Positions 34,921-46,644 of a stretch of 64,000 bases of DNA are shown piece after piece. The stretch covers positions 13,081,489 to 13,145,488 of the forward strand of contig OX467090.1 of the NCBI GenBank assembly GCA_950106755.1, read 5' to 3'. The stretch is from Climacium dendroides. Lineage: Eukaryota > Streptophyta > Bryopsida > Hypnales > Climaciaceae. A program made the translations under genes and the position numbers. The number at the start of each line of letters is the position of its first letter. Position 1 is the first letter of the stretch. The notes below the pieces were generated by a model, which was not told the DNA's origin, did no database searches, and saw only the letters and a list, made by a program, of their open reading frames with translations.

Positions 34921-36163
34921 TCAACGATAGTGGCGACGGGACGCTCGACGCTCAGGTGTGAGGTTATCCAAATTTGCTTGTGCTTGATTGAGCCGGGCAC
35001 GAAATTCATCAAAAATATCCGTTCCAAAGTGAATTGTTTGAGACTCCCTATGCAAATGTTCAGTCCCGTACTTGTCATCCTAAACAATGAAGTACCAATA
35101 AGACATATTTCAATGAGAAATCTTTTATAAATCCTTCAAAATTCAAAAAATCACAACATTACCCAAGAAATTGACATCATCAAAAATTCAATATCATGAA
35201 AAAAAAAATCAAAGAATGAAGAGATATCGAAGGGCATCATTTTTTCCTTTGCTATTGGAAGGTCAAAAGCAATGTATATTACAAACCTCAATGAGTTGTA
35301 GAAGCAAGGAACCATTCTTGGATGCGGCGAGCTCATCCTCATCATCAAATTCCTCCATGAAAGCCCTACATGCCATGTGAATCAAGACATATTATCATAT
35401 AAAAAATTAACATGTCTAAGTACGTACATACTGAAATCTCAAAAACCAAGCAAAACCTTTGCAAACCTAAACAATTATCAACAAATGAACTAAAAAAGAA
35501 ACAATGCTAACAAGAATTGAGCATCAAAATCAATCAAGAAATGTTAATATATAGTATAGCATGTTGTACTTGACAACCAAAAAAACTCACCGAAGGTTTG
35601 TGCAATCTTTGTTGTAACGCACATGGACATACTCCTCCATCATGGCCCACACATCTCGAATTGCAGCATCAAATTGTGCTCCCCAAGGAACTTCAAGTGT
35701 GCCCTGCAATGCACACATAACATGACCTGCAACAAGAAACCAACAAAGATTGCACTAAGGAACAACCATGCATGTGATACCTACATATTATCCAAAACTT
35801 AGAGTTTTGCACATGCTTTTGAAGTACACAATTCTACAAATGGAAGAAGGAAAACATAACCCATGTAGTATTTACCCATCTTGGTGTCTTGGAACATCTC
35901 CTTAGACGTCTCGCAGTGAGAATAATGGGCAAAGCAATATAGCTTGTAGCCTTGCCAAAAATCGCGAGCCCTATTTCAAGCAATTTTGAATCAATTCCAA
36001 TGAAGCAATCATAAGTATGGTAGAAAATCATGCAACAGCTGCAAACGCAGAAAGCCCAAAAAACATGTGTAGAAAAAGAAGAAGTCACTTACCCAAAGTC
36101 CTCATTGTCCAAAAGAACTCTAAGCTGCTCAGAGCACTTACTGAAGTTTGCAGCGCTAGCCAT
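34921..36163 (-). CDS. Intact five-exon gene, unknown function (179 aa)
   Basis: Five exons on the minus strand join without a stop: 36163-36093, 35970-35876, 35726-35591, 35365-35287 and 35079-34921. All introns are GT-AG (donors GTAAGT, GTAAAT, GTGAGT, GTTTGT) and phases agree at every junction. The protein starts MASAANFSKCSEQLRVLL. It contains FGARDFWQGYKLYCFAHYSH, an aromatic/acidic middle (GTLEVPWGAQFDAAIRDVW, MEEFDDEDELAAS) and a basic end (PERRASRRHYR). There is no signal peptide or membrane segment, so it is probably a small soluble, perhaps nuclear or DNA-associated protein, by charge only. I do not recognise the family. An acceptor (ATTGTAG) 29 bases upstream of the ATG suggests a 5' untranslated intron. 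This is the only clearly unbroken gene inside the giant element. Confidence 0.7.
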
Positions 36164-37911
36164 TGAATCTGTTTAGAACCAAAAGTGCCCTACAATGAAA
36201 CACATCAACCCTACTAATAGGTAGAGAGTGAAGATGAGGCAATCCTTCCACCAAATCCTTAAGCCCTAGAATAAAGAGATGCAAAATTGTTATTCTATTA
36301 CAATCAACAATCCTTATCTTTCAATTTGCAACATCTTACTAAAAATCACTGTTGCATGCATTTTCTTAGGTTCCACATCTTTGTTTCTTGCTAAAAAACA
36401 TGATTTAGAAAGAATATAGACCAAGAAGAACAATGAAAAAGACAGATGAGCCCTTACAAGAGCTCTTTTATAGCATACAATCTCACAAGAATGAAAAAGA
36501 AAAAGTCTTAAGAAAATATAAATCTCTTCTACATGTGCTAACAAATACAAAATGAGAACTTGAAGGCTACTGAGAAGTTGCAAATGAGAAGCATTCCCAA
36601 TGGAATCTCAAAACCACTTTCAAGTGGGTTCATTGACATTGGAAATTGACTACATTGGAAACTTTTCCGCAAACCTTAAACAAAATCAAGAAACCTTTCT
36701 TTCTTCTCTACCACTTAAAATTCCAGCATTTCTATTCCCAAACTCGAAATGAAGAAATCTCAAGCTATTATAGAAGATGTAGCGAAGTGGTGATGGTGGC
36801 AAATGAAGCCACGATGAAGGCCATAACAACTATTCTTTGGAGTTCAAACCCGAAAACAATTGCTGAGGATTATGGAAATTCAAGAGTAGCGGTGAACAAA
36901 CCTTCTCGAAGTGCGTGCGATTGTGATCTCCACATGCAATGTCCTCCGCTCTCACCCTTTTGCTATAGAACTTGCTGGAGCGTTGTCGACTCCCTTCACC
37001 GGAGGCAAATGACTTTGGGAAAGTAGTTGGGGTTGTGCAAAAATATCTTGTACCCTTCGAATGCAAAAACCATGCGGTCGAGAACTGGTTCTGACAACAC
37101 ACTGAATAACCTAGCGTAGCGACTGGCGTAGAAACTACGCGTGATAGAGATGTCTGAATTTTTTAATTTTATTTATTTTTTTGTCGAATCCAACGTGGCC
37201 CTACATTGGCGACGTGGCAGCCGCCATATGCGGCTGCTACATTGAAGTACAGCCTCATAATACAAAACCGAAACCGGCTTCTGTCATTCTTCTTTCGTCG
37301 TCTGCAATTGTGTATGTCGATATTAGAGCGCGCACCGCTTTCTCCTCTTCCGTCGGCGTTGTGCAGCACGTTGTCGACCGCTGGAGGCCATCTTTGTTGC
37401 TGAGAAGCGCCAATGACGTCGTACGTCCTCATTTCAGGTTCGATGAACAATTTATCCCCTGTTTCTCTTCTCTGGGTTCGCAGGATTGTTTTTTGTCTCT
37501 AAGAACTCAATTTCAACGGATTTCAACAAATTTCATGTTTTTCTTCAGTTATTTCGCATCTGTAGTACTGCCTGAGCCACATTCCTAGAATCTCACACTA
37601 GCAACAGGTGAGGCGTGTCTTCGCGTTAAACAAAATGCTGCATTTGCTGAAATGCGAATTTTAGAACTGTGCTCATTGTAGTTTGTGCTCATTCGGTTCC
37701 GAATTTTAAAACTGTGCTCATTCGGTTCCGAATAGTTATTCACATTCTCGTAGACAATCAATTATCCACAGTGCTGTGGTATTTCAGAGTCATGATTTAT
37801 ACAATGCTGATATACCTTAGCATTATCATCTATTACATGAGACAAAGTTCGGATGGCATTCCGTCCAGATTGATTTATGATAATTAGTGTCACCCGAAAT
37901 TAGTGTTACTC
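36164..37911. other. Upstream region of the five-exon gene
   Basis: Mostly unassigned. A minus-strand stretch at about 37005-37075 reads MVFAFEGYKIFLHNPNYF up to a GTGAAG donor and could be an extra first exon of the five-exon gene or another small gene. I could not find a fitting acceptor. Two ACGTGG-type G-box cores lie near 37190-37215. A near-repeat of GTGCTCATTCGGTTCCGAA occurs at about 37680-37740. Confidence 0.35.
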
Positions 37912-38604
37912 AGTTCAGGGCGTCCGCTCTGAACTGAACGTGGGGTGACAATTGGGAAGCAATATGACACTCCGTTCAGTTCAGAGCGCCCGCTCTGAAC
38001 TGAACGTGGGGTGACAATTGGGAAAGCTATCATCCGTTCGGTTGAGAGCGGTCCCTTTGAACTGAACGTGAGGTGACGGAGACGAAATCTATCCTCCGTT
38101 CGGTTCAGAGCGACCGGTCTGAATTGAACGTGAGGTGACGGAGACGAAAGCTATTCTCCGTTCAGTTTAGAGAGGCCGCTCTGAACTGCACGTTAGGTGA
38201 CCGAGGCGAAGGCTATCCTCCGTTCAGTTCAGAGCGGCCGCTCTGAACTGAACAGAGGGTGACAAATCATGAACTCTCGGAACGGAGGGTGACGGAGCTT
38301 AGTGACCCTCCCTGAAGTTCAGAGCGGCCGCTCTGAATTGAACGGAAGGTGACGGAGCTTTGTGACCCTCCCTGGAGTTCAAAGAGGCCTCTCTGAGCTT
38401 AAGAGAGGATCACAGAGCTCCGTCACCGTCTGTTTCGAGCGTTTATGATTTGTCACCCTCTATCCAATTCAGAGCGGCCGCTCTAATCTATGTTTTGCAT
38501 GCGCATTATTTATATCCTAGTCCTCCGTTTTCCCAATTATGCGCGATCACGTGGATGAATTACGCATGCATCCTGTTCCTCGCAGTTCAGAGCGGCCGTT
38601 CTTA
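37912..38604 (+). repeat. Palindrome array 2, tandem about 62-bp units
   Basis: About ten copies of the TCAGAGCGNNCGCTCTGA palindrome, here inside a degenerate tandem repeat of about 62 bp. The spacer reads GAACGTGAGGTGACGGAGAC with variants, followed by CTATCCTCCGTTC. Good copies: 37912-37935, 37979-38001, 38224-38250 and near 38316. Later copies (38376, 38468, 38583) are eroded and irregularly spaced. In array 1 the spacers are unrelated, so the palindrome itself, not a larger satellite unit, is the conserved part. Confidence 0.9.
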
Positions 38605-39791
38605 ACTTGTCGTACGCGCAGTTAGCCGTAAGTATCCTTACAACGACAAATGGTTGCAAGATGACACGAATTATCGGTCCAGGAAACTCTAGTATGATAT
38701 CGATTGAATTAGAAGTATCCGGATTGTGACTACTCACTTAATCACCCTCATTTCACTTACCCTATCTCGTTCCGGAAACTTAGTATATTCCAGATTCCGT
38801 TCCGGATCCGGACACACCCGGATCTGAGTTCCGTCTCTCTTCCGTCACTAGTTTTTGTTGCCTCTGTTTTACCCTCAGAGGATCCGCCCTTGATCTAGAA
38901 AGGGGTGGGGACTCACAACTTGTACAATTATCCTCTCTGTACTCTAAATCTACTTAAACAACACACCCAAGACAACATAGTTGTAGAAGGAGGGAGGAAT
39001 ATGCTCTCACAGTTTCCGGATTGGCCGATCCGGAATCAAGTCACACAGAGCACTTTTCACACCTCTCTTACTACAACGACGGATCAGAACTTATAGACCC
39101 AAAAGAATAGAATCTCAAGGAAAAGACAATTTACCAAGGGGGGAGGTTGGCAGACTTTCCGAAGTAGTGGGAGATCTTTTCTTTTGACGGTTGCTTAACT
39201 CCGCACAGAACCCTCCTGGTTCCGGACTCGCAGGGACTTCTACCATCTTATCCGGATTGCCGTTCCGGCAATTTAAAAGCACGTCACACTTACACTCCCT
39301 TACTCGGCTTGCATTCCTTCTCACTAGCTCCACCCCCAGATGGTCCGTAGCTCAAGATCCGGATTCCTCCTCTCCCTCCCTTCTCTTTCTCCAGTACAAG
39401 GATACAAACATACATACATACACTGAGCCAAAGATTCCGTCTAGGCAGAGTGCAGCTAGAAGCACCTTGGCTAACTTAGATTAAGAAAAGGAAATCGTAA
39501 TACATACGTGAAAGCACTAAGATTGAATGGAGTAGGATGGAATGGAATGGCAGACAACTAACTTGCCTGCCCTTAAAATACTAACACAAAAACCCAAAGT
39601 CAACTCCTAAAAGCCTGAAAAGGAAACCCGGAAATCCAGGCCACCAATCCCTGAACCTCCCGGGATATCCGGGTAAATTGCTAACAGCCGTCCGAGATAA
39701 CCGGATTTCCTTACTATCCGCCTAAAATTCCGGAAACCGGGTCCAAGCTCGGAACCCCATTCCGGATCCTATACTTCTTCTCCTACCAATC
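38605..39791. other. TCCGGA-rich non-coding flank of the gag-like gene
   Basis: No exon is supported. The hexamer TCCGGA and close forms (ATCCGGAT, GTTCCGGAAC, ACCGGAAT) recur far above expectation by eye, continuing through the gene on its right up to about 42050. Whether this block is a nested element is unclear; I found no terminal repeats. Confidence 0.5.
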
Positions 39792-41741
39792 CTAATGTCT
39801 TGGCTTCCGTCCTTTCTTCGAACGACTCCCCGCTTGGCTGGTAGGCGTTCCCTTCGTGTTCTTGGCTGGCGTAGTTCTTGCTGTGGCCCGAGTCTGGATA
39901 TGGCGCGTTGCTGGAGACGGATCGCTGTCGTCTTCGGTTCCGGAAGTGGAGTGGGCACTCTCCTCATCAGAATCTTCAATAACTTGGACTTCCTTCTCCT
40001 TCTCTGGTGTTGTATCCTCCAACATCGCGGGTTCGCTTCCTTTCTCCGGCGTGGTTTCTTGCATGTGTACAAATCCTTTCGGATTAGTCCGAGCCGAATT
40101 TGTCATCCCACCGATCCGGTTGATGAGATCTCCCCTAATCTGCTGTCCCGGAACCTTGAATGATCCGGCCATCAAATTTGGCATTGTTTGTGCCTTGGGA
40201 ACTTCCGGAGTTGAGAACTTAGATGGCACCGGAACCGATTTCGCGCTAGACTCTGGTTCCGGTTCCGAGGCTGGCCTCAAATTCAACTCCGTCATCCGTA
40301 TCTTACTGGCGGAAGGCTCGGCTGGTGTGAGTATCCCCCTCAGGCCCTCCATCCGGGTTGCCTGATCCGCCACTGGCTTTCCTGGGGTACCTGCGACAAA
40401 AGGAAGTTCCGGAAAGGTGGAGAAATCCATCGCATGGTTTGGGTCGATGGCCGCCAGCAACTTCTGGATCTCCTTGAAAACTCGCTCTATTCTCGCGGTG
40501 AAGTCTACGAGGATGGTAACTACCTTGGTTCCGATAATGTGGCCTTCGGATATCATCTTGGAGTCAAACAAGGCAGCTTTCGTGATGATGTCGGCTTTGA
40601 TGTTGACTGCCCCGGTTAGATTCTTGACCAGCGTGAGGGCCTCCTTCTCTTTCTCCTTCGCAGCTACCATTTCTCCGTCCGCCCAATTCACCCGGGCCTG
40701 GAGTATATTCCGTTCCGCCTCCAATTCCTGGATCCGCTCATCCCTCTTCTTCAGATCCTCCGGCTTGGGCAGTCGCTTGACAGCTTCCACGATCTGATCC
40801 GGATCCACCTTCAGTACTTCTGCGGTATCTATCACCAGATCCGACAATCCGTCGTGAAGTACCTTGGCTTCACGTATCCACTCGAGCCCCGCATTGAAAA
40901 ATGCGGATTCTGTTTCCATCTCAGGTCCCTTGTTGGACTCCCCCCTCTCCATTGCTAGTGGCTTGATTCTCGACCCCGGATCGGTTGACTTCCTCTTCTT
41001 GGTCCTTGGGTCCGTTAGACATTCCTCGGAAAGTTCCTCCGGTTCAGACTCGACCGGATCCTCCGCTTCCTCCCCGGAAAGTCCGTATGACAAGAGCATC
41101 TTTCCGGTGTCATACTGAATTATTTCCGCCGCACTCAAAAGTTCTTGTTGATGGTACAGATGAAACAAATACGTGCTAACTGGACTCGCCTTAGCTCGGG
41201 TCACGTGATCCGCTAATTTAGCCACTATCCCGGCTATGATCCTACCCCAGTGCACTATCCGGTTCTCCATAGCCCCAAAGATAGTGTTGGCTACCGTAAT
41301 AGTAACCCGCGTTGGCTTTTTCGGATATAAGATCGGAATCAAAAACTCTAGGATCCGCCTATGTCTCTCATCCTTACACTCGCTGATAGCAAAGCCGTCC
41401 TTAGGGTTTGCAGTCCCGGTGAACTTCCCGGCTACAAAACGGTCCGTCCTCGATGCTAAACCATTCCCACTCTTCCGGAACTGATAAACATCCGCCTAGA
41501 TGTCCTCGGTCCATGCGACTGGGCGTCCTCTCAAAGTAAGCTCATACTGATTCGGAACACCATGAAGTAGCTCTTGAATCATCTCCTCACTCTTGAGATT
41601 CCACGGTCGGTGTAGTAAACCGACACATCCTAACCTAGTCAAGTCCTCCTCTAATTGCTTGTGTAGTTCCGGGCTATTCGGAATGGCCAGAGAGATAACC
41701 CGGGCAGATACCGCTGTCTTCCGTACTGGTCCGGATGCCAT
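39792..41741 (-). pseudogene. Gag-like gene with one in-frame TAG
   Basis: One frame of about 650 codons from ATG 41741 to 39792 is interrupted only by TAG at 41496-41498, one C-to-T change from CAG. The N-terminal part (IPNSPELHKQLEEDL, ELLHGVPNQYELTLRGRPVA) recalls the plant mobile/gag-type N-terminal proteins of transposon genes. The middle has a coiled coil (KKRDERIQELEAERNILQAR) and an amphipathic segment with IERVFKEIQKLLAAID. The C-terminus is disordered, Ser/Thr/Pro/Glu-rich, and ends in a basic tail (SRSKKGRKPRH). No protease, reverse transcriptase or integrase motif follows, so it is not a complete retroelement. It reads divergently from the transposase-like gene at 42808. The coding region shares the TCCGGA-rich composition of its flanks. 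The gag comparison is a structural impression, not a motif match. Confidence 0.5.
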
Positions 41742-42807
41742 AAGATCTAAGTGAGAATGAAGGGAAAGTAGTTCTACCTTAGTCGCTAACTCACCACTCT
41801 TTCTCTCAACTACTCACACAAACAGTCTCGGGTACATAGAACAGAAAAAGGAAGAGGAAACCCTAGGAAGATGGCTTAAGTACTAAACTGTCTCTCTACG
41901 GTCTTAAAGACAACGGCTATAGGTCCGTTGTCTCAACAGTATCCTACTTCCGTAGCTACGGGACCTATACGGTAGGTTCCTGTGTTCCGGATGAGTCCGG
42001 ATTCCAGATCCGGATAAGTTCCGGTTACGGGTGGTGCCGGAACGCTTATTTCCTAATTCAAGTTATCTGGTCAAAAATCACACTCTAACTATAATTTTTT
42101 TTATTTTATTTTTATTTTTCGCACCTACTTCTTGCAATATTGATCCGTTTCCGGATTCCCACATAACTATTATTCGGTGGGGCTCTTTCTTGGAGACTCT
42201 GGACTGTTCAGCATTCATTGTAGGAACGAGTTCTTCTTTGTGATTCTTTACATTGTGTTGTCTATCCTTTGGCGCGCTTCCTCTATATTGGGTGTGGAAC
42301 AATATCTGCGAGAGGTGTAACTCTTCCACGCAGTTCAGAGTGGCTCAGTGAACAGGCCTTGGGGGAATTTGTGCGTAGGGTTCCAGTCTCCTCGGACTTA
42401 GACTGTTCGGTCCATACTCATGTGCGGTTGATTGTCTTTCTTGGACATAGTGGCATTGCACTGCGGAATGGGGTCCACGGTAGTCGACGTTCTATGGGAA
42501 CCGTTAGTTTCAGACTTCATTGCATTCTATACCAAACCTCACAGCAAGTGGGCGGGTTCGAGACAGTTGCTACACTATTTCATACTGTATTTGATTATGT
42601 AATGATGTCCTCATATTCACCGCTTTCGCCACTCGCCTATTTGTCATTTCTTCTAATACTTTTTATTTTACTACTGTCAGGCGTATTAGCCCTTGTGGGC
42701 TGAACAAAGAGGACGTATATGCTACCAATTCTTTCAAGTGTCACTCTCATGCTTCCTACGAGGCCGCTATTTTCTATTAGAAAACACTTACGATTTTAAC
42801 GTCTCCT
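41742..42807. other. Divergent intergenic region
   Basis: This lies between the gag-like gene (minus) and the transposase-like gene (plus), so it should hold both promoters. TCCGGA motifs continue to about 42020. A half-palindrome (CAGTTCAGAGTGGCTCAG) lies near 42331. An open frame at 42269-42703 has a hydrophobic end but no other support. Confidence 0.4.
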
Positions 42808-45800
42808 ATGTTTTCTTCGGACGACTCTGATGGTGATGAGGTATTGTATATAACTTTCTACTCTCGTTAGTTTTCACATTTCTTATTGTACATTGCGTTC
42901 CTTTGTCGTTGATGTCGTATCAATTCTTCATCGTTCGGTGTGCAGGGGTTTGCAGAATGTCAGGAAGAGGACGTGGACTTGGAAGCATATGCCGAGGCAA
43001 ACGTAGACAATAGTTCCATCCCAGATTGCGAGGGCATTGATCGAGACGGATGGTCTGGGAAGGCATTGCTCGCAAAACATGCGGACGGCTCCGACTTTGC
43101 GGAAGTCATCATCATCAATGCCAATCCCAACGTTTGCATTGATGGACAGAGCAAGCTGGGGATGGATGACGTTGGCATTGTTGTCTTGGACGTGTACAAC
43201 GGGGATCCCAACGTCGGAGATATGTGCTTGCGCTGGCCTATGCGGCAGGTGTTTCACCACGGCGAAAATGGGTACGTCAGTGTTTACGATCACGCTCGCA
43301 AGCGAGAAGCTCTGGATAAAGAAATGGAAGGGGGTAGAAAAAATGGGGGCGTGCGACGGTATCGTTATGATAGGAGAGCTCGAGCTGTCGCTTTACTAGA
43401 TAAGAAGACGAAGATGGTATCACATGAATCCATTGCAGAGGTCTTCACACAAATCTGCTGCGATAATTAATGCACTCGTAAGTTCCGTCCTTCTACCATC
43501 CGTGTGCTTCGCGCGGAAATGCACCTACAGACATTTCAAGTGAAATCTAGCAAAAATTTGGATGTTCATAGGACAATGCACAAAGCGGTTCCGAGGGGGA
43601 GGCAAGTTGTCACCTTAGAAGGCATAGACGTCTGTCCACGTGCTTGGAGGATTCTTCACAACATCCCCCTCCGCACATTCGAAAGATACAGGGCCAAGGC
43701 CAAGGCTGGCGTCAGAGGCGCTCCACACGGGAACTCCAATCGAAAAAAGACAAGGACTGCCACTATTCAAGGCATCGAGACTTTGCACTCATTATTGGAG
43801 GCAATGGCCGACCACATGCCCCATTTGTCTCGCACCTTGCCCACTGGTGAAAAGGTTTGCCTCAAAGTTCTTCCAACCGGTACCGAATGGAGGCAATTAC
43901 TAGCCACCGTGAACAAGGTACGGCTCGCAATGTCACCTATGGCATTCATATGAAAAGGACATGGTCGAATTGTCGCATCGACCACAATAGCTCATAGAGT
44001 CCTCCAACATCCAATGAAGTGCTTGTTGAATACGCAGACTGAGTGTGCATGTTTCTATTGTTTGTAGGCCAATGAAGAACTCGGGCTGTCGACACTCTCG
44101 CAATCATGTTTTAGTAAAATTCGAACAAAATATTTTGCTGAGTACGTCGTGAAGGGAAGGGGAGATTCCTTCGCAAGATGTAGCATTTGTGACAATCTAA
44201 AGCAACTACAAGCTTCTTTTGCTCCTGGATCGGAGGACTATCAACGAATCCAAAGGCGCTTCGAGAAGCACTTGTTTCTACAAGAAGCTTGTCGACATGC
44301 CTACTACCGTAGTAGATGGTTGTCCAAATTACGGCCTATGCAACTTTTATCTATCATGCATGACAAAATGGATCATTCAAAAACAACATGTCCTGCATTG
44401 GCAAGGAAAACAAAAGCCCTAGATGGGTTCATGAAGTTGCCCGTGAAGGTATCAGGGATTTTTGCACATGGACACGGGGATGGCAAATATGCACATTACA
44501 ATTTGGACGTGTTTCCCAGCGACAACAACTTCACAGTGGGATCCATCGCCAAATTGTTACGAGATTTAGAAGGGCCCCCCGCAATGTCTTCACGGACGTT
44601 GTTCGAAGGAGCCGAAAGCACGGAACTATATCGAGCGTTGCTGCAAGGTAGCGAGATCTGTATTGATTCTTTGGGAGCTGTTCCTCCTCAACCTATTGAG
44701 GCTCAACCATTGCCACCGGTACTACACGTTCAGATGGACAACTCTTGGAGGGAAAACAAAAACAGGTATGTTTTCTGTTTTTGGTCCCTGTTGGTGGCAA
44801 GACGCATTGTGAAAGAAGTGGTGGTATCCTTCACGATAGTGGGTCACACCCATGATGACATGGATGCATCATTTGGGCAATGGAGCATGCAACTCCGCGA
44901 GAAAGACCATCCCACCCTACCATCATTGATACAATCCTACATGGAAATGGAACAAGGTCCGTTCATTCCACATCTAATTGAAGAAGTGCCCGACTTCAAG
45001 GCCTATGTCAAACCTTATATTGGGATGCACAATAAACAATTGGTGGGCCACTCTCATAGGAGACAGTACAAATTCTTCATGGATGACAACGGATGGCCTA
45101 TCATGCAATACAAATTGGCGTGTACAGACATTCCATGGTTGCCTGAAGGGGGATTGAAGCTATGGAAGGAAGATGTCGACCATAGACCTATACTTCCTCA
45201 AGGTGATCCACCGCGCGTGACCCCCAAGAAGATGACAAACGAAGCTGAGATTTTACGTGGACTTGATGGATACATCCAACATTGGAAAGACATATCTGAA
45301 GAAGATGGGACGGTGGAGTACAAAACCCACATGTCAAACTTGGTCACGTATTGGACCCGCGTGAGAAATGCCATGCTGGATGGAGGCGAAGAAGACTCCC
45401 TCCAATCTAATGAATTGCAGCAAGGATTTTGGCCTCAGACTCGACAACCCGGAGATCTTATGACAGATTTCATGCAAGATGGAAGGACACGTCAAGAGTT
45501 GGAGGCCGAAGATCCTTACATTGGTACTCTAGAGGGAAGGCCCCTACCAGCATACAATGTAGTCACTGATGTTCATGAGGGATTCTACCTCTTTGTGAGG
45601 CCAGGATTGGATTGTCTTGAGCCCGTATGGCTCGGAAGGGCAGTAGAAAATCCACAATTTGATCCCACGGCCGTTCACTTTCGCGAAGTCTTAGTGCAAT
45701 GGTACACCCCATGTGGAACATCCAAAGATGTGCAACGGTTGTATACGGGGTGGGACACAAAGCCTAATTTTAGATGGAAGATTGACCGAACGGCCGACAA

Positions 45801-45945
45801 AGCTGACTATGTTTCCACAGATAGTATCATGGCATCATGGAAACCAAAGAAGAACGATGGAAATAGTTTCATTGCTCCTCGTCAACAAGTGCAATTTGCA
45901 GTGGATCATTTACGTCGAATTGTTGAAGAAGAACAAGGTTGGTGA
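42808..45945 (+). pseudogene. DUF7869-like DDE/D transposase gene with one in-frame TAA
   Basis: Three exons, 42808-42840, 42946-43917 and 44068-45945, join in phase 0 (GTATTG/TGTGCAG and GTACGG/TTTGTAG). The only stop inside is TAA at 43468-43470. Past it the frame continues CTRKFRPSTIRVLRAEM. The N-terminus is acidic (MFSSDDSDGDE). Next come a GIDVCPRAWRILHNI-type segment and CSICDNL. Then MHDKMDHSKTTCP (D at 44362), HVQMDNSWRENKNRY (D at 44737) and GHTHDDMDASF (44854 on) follow. These three blocks match the DGMDQ.K, LDN..RENKNR and GHTH.D.D signatures I know from DUF7869 proteins and would supply an RNase-H-fold acidic triad. Its place 0.65 kb from the right terminus fits a transposase. 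C-to-T decay of CAA would explain the TAA. Confidence 0.65.
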
Positions 45946-46601
45946 ATATGAAGTCCTGGGAGACAACTATTCCAACAGTCATATTTCATGCTTGCGATGC
46001 CCCTTTGTATTGTAGAAGGTGGACCTTCACATATTATGCAACAGGTAGTGATAGTTTTTCTCGTCCGATGACATTGCAACGGATTGTACAATTTTGAATA
46101 GACTGTAGGCATCATAGGTTGCCTAGTCCTCGATCTTTGTATGCAACCTCCATTTTGTTCAATCTGAAATACAAGTTTTTGCCCTTCTGTTTTGCATCCA
46201 TTCCAACAAGACATATTTTAGATACCAACTTCACTGACCACGCACTCATGAACGATGCAAACCTAAACAAGTACCCAAACTTGTGCCCATCATGATGATG
46301 ATCCCCCCCCCACTTCAATGGGCAATGACCCCCATGTTAAGCACCAACAACTCCATGACAAGATTTCCACGTTCTACCTATTAGTCTACCATGACTTTCA
46401 CTAACAACATCTATAGTCATTGTCTTTTGCACAAGTCCTGTATAGAAATCCTAAGGATTTGCACTCGTATGCAAGGGGCCCATTTGCCACTCACTACCGC
46501 TACGCCCAATGACTAGTACATAGCACAATACAAAGGCAAGTTAATGGTCGCTCATGTCAAAATGGCACATGGAATACCGCCATTTTAACGAAATTGCCCA
46601 T
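45946..46601. other. 3' flank of the transposase gene and right terminus
   Basis: Gene-free. The last 44 bases (46558-46601) are the right terminal repeat: ATGGCACATGGAAT then the complement of the ATGGGCAATTTCG terminus, as in the MITEs at 5489 and 7554. Confidence 0.6.
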
Positions 46602-46644
46602 GAAGGCAGTTGTCACCGAACCAAAGCAGCGCTGCTTATCTTGA
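46602..46644 (+). other. Displaced 3' end of the PAH gene
   Basis: After the second GAAG copy the frame of the interrupted exon continues as AVVTEPKQRCLS and then a TGA (46642-46644). This is the natural end expected if the transposon split the last exon at codon 228. The open run is short, so coding status is inferred mainly from the duplication. Confidence 0.5.

Larger units (their letters stand above)
17915..46601. mobile_element. Giant 28.7-kb TIR transposon with cargo genes
   Basis: The left end starts ATGGGCAATTTCGTTAAAAT and the right end is its complement. The inverted repeat is identical for 24 bp and then shares ATTCCAT. The 4-bp duplication GAAG lies at 17911-17914 and 46602-46605. 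The same termini with 4-bp duplications bound two MITEs at 5489 and 7554. Removing the element and one GAAG rejoins an open frame of the PAH gene across both sides. It carries a DUF7869-like DDE/D transposase gene, a ParB/methyltransferase-like gene, a gag-like gene, an intact five-exon gene and two palindrome arrays. The palindrome also occurs in the MITEs but was not seen elsewhere in the window. I do not know which superfamily it belongs to. An alternative is two solo MITE ends that match by chance. Confidence 0.72.

Noticed and set aside
38605..42050. Nested LTR retrotransposon around the gag-like gene
   Set aside because: No long direct repeats, primer-binding site, reverse transcriptase or integrase motifs were seen.
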